A stretch of 8,673 bases of DNA from an uncultured Collinsella sp. (GTDB lineage Bacteria > Actinomycetota > Coriobacteriia > Coriobacteriales > Coriobacteriaceae): positions 1 through 8,673 of the forward strand of contig UQOY01000024.1 in the NCBI GenBank assembly GCA_900542825.1, in the 5' to 3' direction. The position numbers were made by a program, and so were the translations under genes. Shown here piece after piece: positions 5,152 through 8,673 of the stretch (positions within the stretch are counted from its first letter, which is position 1; each line of letters starts with the position of its first letter). The notes under the pieces were generated by a model. The model saw nothing but the letters and a program-made list of their open reading frames with translations. It ran no database searches and was not told the origin of the DNA.

Positions 5152-6213
5152 TTAGTAGTCGAACTGGTGGTAGTAGCGGCGGTACTTGAGGTTGTGCTTG
5201 GTGACCAGCTCGTAGTTGCGCGCGAGGCGGTCGGTGGTCAGCACGGACAGGATCCAGGGCGACACGATGACGCGGAAGTCGTCGTCCAGGCCCGGGATCG
5301 CGTACTCGGCGGTGTCGATGATGACGTAGTCCTCGTCGCCGGTCACGCCGCTGGTGAGGAAGGCGCGGACGCGCTCGTCGAGGGCGCGGCACTCGTCCTC
5401 GCCCATGAACAGGAACACCGGGACGCCGGGCTCGAGCAGCTCGAGCGTGCCGTGGAAGAAGTCGTGCGAGGTGATGTGGCGGATGCGCTTCCACTGCATC
5501 TCCTCGAGCAGGCACATGGAGTACAGGATGGTCTCGCCCCACAGCGCGCCCGAGCCGATGAACATGGTGTAGTCGGCCAGCGCGTACTTCCTGGCGAGCT
5601 CCTCGGCGCGCGGCTCGAAGCGCTTGCGGATGTCGAGCATGTCCTTCCAGACGTCCTTCGTCTGCTCGATGAACAGGTCGAACTTGGGGAAGCAGCCGCG
5701 GCGGTTGAGCAGGCGCAGGCCGAAGCAGTCGGCGAGGTAGTAGCCCTTCTCGCAGCCGCCGGCGCCGTGGTCGGAGGCCATCATGACGCAGTTCTCGGCG
5801 CCCACGGCCTGGCCGATCTTGCCCTCGGGGTTGGTCATGGCGAAGACGCGCACGCCCATCTCCCTCATCTTGCCGACGGCCTCGAGCACCTCGGGGGTGG
5901 TGCCGGACTCGGAGGCGGTCAGCACGACGGACTTGTCGGTCATGCGCTTGTGGCCCATGACGTTCCACTCGGCGGCGTGGATCAGGTAGACCTCGAGGTC
6001 GCGGTCGCCGAACTTGTTCATGAGGTACTCGAGCTGCATGAACTCGTCCCAGGTGCCGCCGACGCCCATCAGGAAGACGGCGTCGTAGCCCTCCTCGTGC
6101 ACGCGGTCGGCCAGGGCGGTCATCCGCTTGCCGGCCTCGTAGACGTTCCTGCCGTCCTCGAGGTAGCCCTCCTGGTCGAAGTGCATGATCTCGATCTTCT
6201 CGGTCTCCTTCAT
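5152..6213 (-). CDS. SIS-domain sugar-phosphate deglycase, FrlB/FraB/GfrF-like (copy 2)
   Basis: Same 353-residue protein as copy 1: SESGTTPE phosphate loop at 101-108, probable catalytic E238 and H254, C-terminal RRYYHQFDY. It is the first gene of a deglycase-IIA-IIB string, which ties the enzyme directly to the PTS: phosphorylated substrate entering the cell would be split into hexose phosphate and amine. I chose the ATG at 6213 with AAAGGAG (complement of 6219-6225) upstream; a GTG at 6249 in frame would add 12 residues but lacks such spacing and is absent from copy 1. Its ribosome-binding site and leader differ wholly from copy 1 although the coding sequence is the same. All sense codons end in G or C. 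Known gfr loci carry two related deglycases with different substrates; here both positions hold one protein. Confidence 0.9.
   Translation of the reverse strand: MKETEKIEIMHFDQEGYLEDGRNVYEAGKRMTALADRVHEEGYDAVFLMGVGGTWDEFMQLEYLMNKFGDRDLEVYLIHAAEWNVMGHKRMTDKSVVLTASESGTTPEVLEAVGKMREMGVRVFAMTNPEGKIGQAVGAENCVMMASDHGAGGCEKGYYLADCFGLRLLNRRGCFPKFDLFIEQTKDVWKDMLDIRKRFEPRAEELARKYALADYTMFIGSGALWGETILYSMCLLEEMQWKRIRHITSHDFFHGTLELLEPGVPVFLFMGEDECRALDERVRAFLTSGVTGDEDYVIIDTAEYAIPGLDDDFRVIVSPWILSVLTTDRLARNYELVTKHNLKYRRYYHQFDY
5152..6213 (-). repeat. Direct repeat of 1062 bp, copy 2 (partner 1-1062)
   Basis: Same orientation as copy 1, with 4089 bp between them holding IIA, IIB, IIC, IID and the epimerase. 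The base after the stop codon (5151, a) belongs to the short gap before IIA. Recombination between the copies would remove or duplicate a 5151-bp unit. Confidence 0.95.
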
Positions 6214-6255
6214 TCCCGCTCCTTTCACGAGCAGTTTGAATTGTCGCACGGAATG

Positions 6256-6275
6256 GACGGGCTTGCCGCCCCGTC
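6256..6275 (-). other. 5' leader hairpin of deglycase copy 2
   Basis: A 6-bp stem gacggg/cccgtc closes an 8-base loop, about 40 bases upstream of the start codon and inside the leader of roughly 125 bases that begins near 6339. No U-tract follows. Each of the three regulated transcripts carries a leader hairpin, though their sequences are unrelated. Confidence 0.4.
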
Positions 6276-6331
6276 TCGCCGCTTAACCTTGTGGACATCT
6301 TGGCCCCAAGCTCAACAATTCAAAGGTTCTT

Positions 6332-6409
6332 AATACCAGTGAACGATTACAGGTTAGCCGTTTTTAATACCGATTTTTTTGATTTTATCCTCCCCTCTCG
6401 GTAGACGGT
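6332..6409 (-). promoter_or_regulatory. Regulated promoter of the deglycase-IIA-IIB transcript
   Basis: On the minus strand TGTAAT (complement of 6346-6351) is the best -10 and predicts a start near 6339. Two operator-like sites flank it: ACTGGTATTAAG (core complement 6332-6340) at the start and ATCGGTATTAAA (core complement 6366-6374) over the -35 area, 34 bases apart; the other two promoters have 35 and 33. CGGTAGACGGT (6399-6409) corresponds to the upstream element of the others and is centred near -65. Sites diverge more from consensus here, so regulation may be looser. Confidence 0.6.
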
Positions 6410-6448
6410 CAGTTTTTGCCGCCCATCGGTCATGCGACACATGTCCGT

Positions 6449-6484
6449 AAAAAAATGAGCACCCCGCCGTGCACGAGGATGCTC
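6449..6484 (-). terminator. Intrinsic terminator of the regulator operon
   Basis: On the minus strand GAGCATCCT pairs with GGGGTGCTC (nine pairs, including G-U pairs) around a 10-base loop, followed by A and seven T residues (complement of 6449-6455). It begins six bases after the stop of the second regulator gene and separates the regulators from the catabolic promoter at about 6339. Confidence 0.85.
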
Positions 6485-6490
6485 TAGACG

Positions 6491-7204
6491 CTAATAGTTG
6501 TAGGTATATCCGCCGGCATCGCCGCGGTTAAAAGACTTGGCATGCTCGATCGCCTGCCCACTCGAGTCATAGGTCAGGCATTCCAGTACGAGCGCCAGAT
6601 CGCCCGGCTCAAGATTGAGCAAACTCGCATCGCGTGCGCCCAGCGCTTCAATATCGAGTTTCTCAATCGACTTGTCCGGCTTGCGCCCCAACATGTCGTA
6701 GGTCTCGAACAGGCTGAAGACCGAAATGTCCACGTCTTCGATGCCCGGAAACAGCAGACACGGAATCAGCGTCATCTCGATCGACACGGGCTCCCCATCA
6801 ATGCAGTTGAGACGGCGCACCGAGTAAAGCAGATCGTCCTCGGCGATGCCAAACAGGTCGGCGTAATACGGGCCGGCGTAGCGTTTGGAGCGCGCCAGAA
6901 TGCGCACCGACGGCGTCGCGCCCGACGCCAGAACCGACTGACGGAAGCCGCCCTTGCGTTCGTGCTCGTCAAACCACTTGTGTCCCACAAAGGCGCCCTT
7001 GCCCTGCACGCGACGAATCTGGCCACTTTTGACCAGCTCGTCCATGGCACTTCGGATTGTCAGGCGCGTCGTGCCAAACTCCTCGGCCAGCTCGTTTTCG
7101 GACGGAATCATCGAGCCCGTCGGGTAGTCGCCGCGCTCGATTCGCTCCGCAATGCAGCGGCGAATTTGCTTGTATACCGGCATGTCTTCTACTGACTCAG
7201 CCAT
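6491..7204 (-). CDS. GntR-family (HutC type) transcriptional regulator 1
   Basis: A 237-residue cytosolic regulator. The winged-helix DNA-binding domain spans about residues 8-75, with helix-turn-helix SENELAEEFGTTRLTIRSAM (35-54) and wing RRVQGKGAFV (64-73). A UTRA effector domain follows (about 90-232), typical of HutC-type GntR proteins that sense sugar phosphates or amino-acid derivatives. The length is close to E. coli FrlR and B. subtilis NagR. The ATG at 7204 overlaps the end of the preceding regulator gene by 16 bp and has AAGGTGGG upstream; the next ATG (7183) has a weak site. A terminator follows directly. It is a candidate to bind the ATTGGTAT-type operators at the three promoters and to respond to the phosphorylated substrate. 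Confidence 0.93.
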   Translation of the reverse strand: MAESVEDMPVYKQIRRCIAERIERGDYPTGSMIPSENELAEEFGTTRLTIRSAMDELVKSGQIRRVQGKGAFVGHKWFDEHERKGGFRQSVLASGATPSVRILARSKRYAGPYYADLFGIAEDDLLYSVRRLNCIDGEPVSIEMTLIPCLLFPGIEDVDISVFSLFETYDMLGRKPDKSIEKLDIEALGARDASLLNLEPGDLALVLECLTYDSSGQAIEHAKSFNRGDAGGYTYNY

Positions 7205-7956
7205 TCGACACCCACCTTCGTCGCAACGCCGTCTGCCTCTCCGTTATCGGCAAATCGATACTTGGTCGGCAGAATCACGGACTTGCAATACTCGACAAAG
7301 CCATCGTTCTCGTCGCTCTCGTGCGAAGTCTTATAAAACACCGGCGTGCCCTCCTGGGCATCCAGCAACTTAGCCTCGTCGGCATTCAGGCGACTGATGG
7401 AAATATGCTCCTTGCCGTGCGTCACATGGACATTCCCCTCTTTAAGCAAAACGTCGTAGAGGCTCTCCTGCTCAAAATCGTGATCGGGAAGCGAGGGGCA
7501 CAAAGACAGATTGACGTAAGCCGTCTCGATTGACGCCGGGGAACCATTGACCACGCGCACGCGCCGAATGCAGAAGAGCGGCATGCCCAGATCGATCTGG
7601 GCTTTTTGGGCCAAATCGATATCGGCGTACGCGACCTTGGACCATATCAGGCGTGCGGTCGACTTTGAGCCAACCCTCTCCACCGCCTGCGTATAGTTCC
7701 ACGTTTCCTGAAAGATGTTCAGCGGTTTGGGCGGGCACACATAGGTGCCCGAACCACGGCGGCTTTCCAAAGTTCCGCACGAAATAAGGCGCGTGATCGC
7801 GGCGCGCAACGCCGTGCGCGACACACCCAGCTCTTCACAGAGCACACGCTCGGCGGGTAGCCGGTCGCCACCCTGCAGGCCATATTGTTTGATATACCAA
7901 CGAATGCCCTCAAAGGCGCGATCTTTGGGCGGAATCGTATATGGTTCACTCGACAT
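7189..7956 (-). CDS. GntR-family (HutC type) transcriptional regulator 2
   Basis: A 255-residue paralogue, clearly diverged from regulator 1. The winged helix covers about residues 13-75 with AERVLCEELGVSRTALRAAI (35-54) and wing ESRRGSGTYV (64-73); the UTRA domain covers about 95-235 (LFCIRRVRVVNGSPASIETAYV at 127-148, split typical motif). I chose the ATG at 7956 because GAGGAG lies eight bases upstream; a TTG at 7962 is too close to that site. It lies 38 bp after the hypothetical gene and overlaps regulator 1 by 16 bp, so the three are likely co-transcribed. Two regulators and two different conserved promoter motifs suggest, without proof, one motif for each. Confidence 0.92.
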   Translation of the reverse strand: MSSEPYTIPPKDRAFEGIRWYIKQYGLQGGDRLPAERVLCEELGVSRTALRAAITRLISCGTLESRRGSGTYVCPPKPLNIFQETWNYTQAVERVGSKSTARLIWSKVAYADIDLAQKAQIDLGMPLFCIRRVRVVNGSPASIETAYVNLSLCPSLPDHDFEQESLYDVLLKEGNVHVTHGKEHISISRLNADEAKLLDAQEGTPVFYKTSHESDENDGFVEYCKSVILPTKYRFADNGEADGVATKVGVEWLSQ

Positions 7957-7994
7957 GGGCAAGGCTCCTCAACCGCTTGCTGCTGCGGGCATCA

Positions 7995-8483
7995 TTACTC
8001 TGGACGCCCCATAGCGTCGAAGGCTTCTTTGATCTGCTCCGCAACGTTCCGATACGACCGATATAGGCCGGAGTCTCGCTTGACTTCGCCCGCGGTCACC
8101 GGAATCTCAAGCTTCGAAATCTCATCCTCGCCGGTTTGCACGGCAACGATGACACCCATACCAAGGCACATATTACGCTTGGCAGCGTTGTTTTTGGTAG
8201 CCTGAGCTGGATTAATCAAAATCTGTTGAGCTAGTTCGCGATTGCTAAGCTCCAGCACATCCTCGGGATTTCCGGTCTCGACAATCTCGCACTGCAGCAC
8301 GTCCGCATAGTCAAAAATCTTCGGCTCGCCGCCGCGCTGATGCACGGCCCACTTGCGGCGCGTGGCATCCTGGTAGATAGCCGGCAAAAACGTAAACCGC
8401 GGAGGGTCCAAAATCGTATCCGTGATGGTAAACACATCGGGATCAAAGGCATCCTGCGGGTTTTTCTTCTTGAACAGCCCCAT
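7995..8483 (-). CDS. Hypothetical protein, 162 residues
   Basis: I do not recognise this protein with confidence. It starts MGLFKKK, has no signal peptide or membrane helix, and looks like a soluble mixed alpha/beta protein. The middle part (about 25-65: FLPAIYQDATRRKW, then FDYADVLQCEIVE) has the rhythm of small beta-sheet domains seen after zinc ribbons in DUF4428-type proteins, but no cysteine ribbon is present. The C-terminus is helical and charged. I chose the ATG at 8483 because GGGAGG lies about six bases upstream; the frame extends to 8570 but the extra 29 residues have no such support. It precedes regulator 2 by 38 bp. Its relation to the catabolic genes is unclear; it may be a separate housekeeping gene. 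Confidence 0.7.
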   Translation of the reverse strand: MGLFKKKNPQDAFDPDVFTITDTILDPPRFTFLPAIYQDATRRKWAVHQRGGEPKIFDYADVLQCEIVETGNPEDVLELSNRELAQQILINPAQATKNNAAKRNMCLGMGVIVAVQTGEDEISKLEIPVTAGEVKRDSGLYRSYRNVAEQIKEAFDAMGRPE

Positions 8484-8604
8484 ATCAGCCTCCCGTACTA
8501 GTATTAAACAACTCAAGCTGAATATAGCACCAATTTCAAGCCGCCGCTTTGCCGCATCGGTGCGTGGCATCTATGGCTCGCTCAGCGGAAAAGTTTACAG
8601 ACGA

Positions 8605-8665
8605 GGGCGGGCGCCTTCCTCTGAGAAGTTCGCGAAGCCCACTTCTCAGAGGAAGGCGCCCGCCC
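8605..8665. repeat. Perfect 25-bp inverted repeat with 11-base loop
   Basis: The arms 8605-8629 and 8641-8665 are perfectly complementary over 25 bases and GC-rich, with loop tcgcgaagccc. No long T-run follows on either strand within the window; on the minus strand a short CTTTTCC comes about 11 bases after the stem. It may be a terminator for a gene outside the window on either strand, or a copy of a dispersed hairpin repeat. It ends eight bases from the window edge, so its full context is not visible. Confidence 0.75.
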
Positions 8666-8673
8666 GGAGGCGG

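Noticed and set aside
1..6213. Mobile element explanation for the duplicated ORF
   Set aside because: No transposase, terminal inverted repeats or target-site duplication is visible around copy 2 or at the 5' edge of copy 1; the repeat is exactly a single ORF.
8484..8570. Possible operator-like halves (gtattaaa near 8501, caccaatt near 8528) and a cggtgcg element near 8558 upstream of the hypothetical gene
   Set aside because: Orientation and spacing do not match the three good promoters and the core GGTAT is not kept; probably chance.
1..8673. CRISPR array, tRNA or rRNA genes
   Set aside because: I saw no regularly spaced short repeats and no tRNA- or rRNA-like sequence on either strand.

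Overview
The window reads as one compact catabolic locus. Every gene I can support is on the minus strand, so transcription runs from high to low coordinates. The composition is GC-rich, ribosome-binding sites are strong GGAGG types, and a mannose-family PTS is paired with HutC-type GntR regulators. This fits a gut Coriobacteriia such as Collinsella, but that is inference from style; no rRNA or marker gene is present.

Layout, in transcription order. (1) 8483-6491: a 162-residue unrecognised protein, then two overlapping GntR/UTRA regulator genes, ending in a clear intrinsic terminator (6449-6484). (2) 6213-4171: a regulated promoter (about 6332-6409), then an SIS-domain sugar-phosphate deglycase of the FrlB/FraB/GfrF type (copy 2), PTS IIA and PTS IIB, ending in a strong GC hairpin without a U-tract. 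(3) 3875-1326: a second regulated promoter (about 4013-4088), then PTS IIC, PTS IID (11-bp overlap), an intrinsic terminator inside the gene string (2199-2239), and a FrlC-like xylose-isomerase-fold epimerase. (4) 1062-1: a third regulated promoter (about 1108-1186), then a second copy of the SIS deglycase, identical from start codon to stop codon. A 25-bp perfect inverted repeat lies at the right edge (8605-8665).

Proposed function (inference): uptake and breakdown of a glycated amino acid (Amadori product) such as fructoselysine or glucoselysine. The IIABCD permease would import and 6-phosphorylate the compound, which explains why no FrlD-type kinase is present. The SIS deglycase would split the phosphorylated product into hexose phosphate and amine. 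The FrlC-like epimerase would bring in the C3 epimer (psicose type). This mixes the gfr layout (mannose-family PTS plus SIS deglycases) with the frl layout (SIS deglycase plus C3 epimerase).

Three things stand out. The 1062-bp deglycase ORF is present twice with no difference I can find, while its flanks diverge at the base next to the ATG. By my reading, all 353 of its sense codons end in G or C, unlike its neighbours. The three promoters share one architecture: two GGTAT-core operator sites around the -10/-35 region, and a separate CGGTGAACGGT-type element centred about 65-68 bp upstream of the inferred start.
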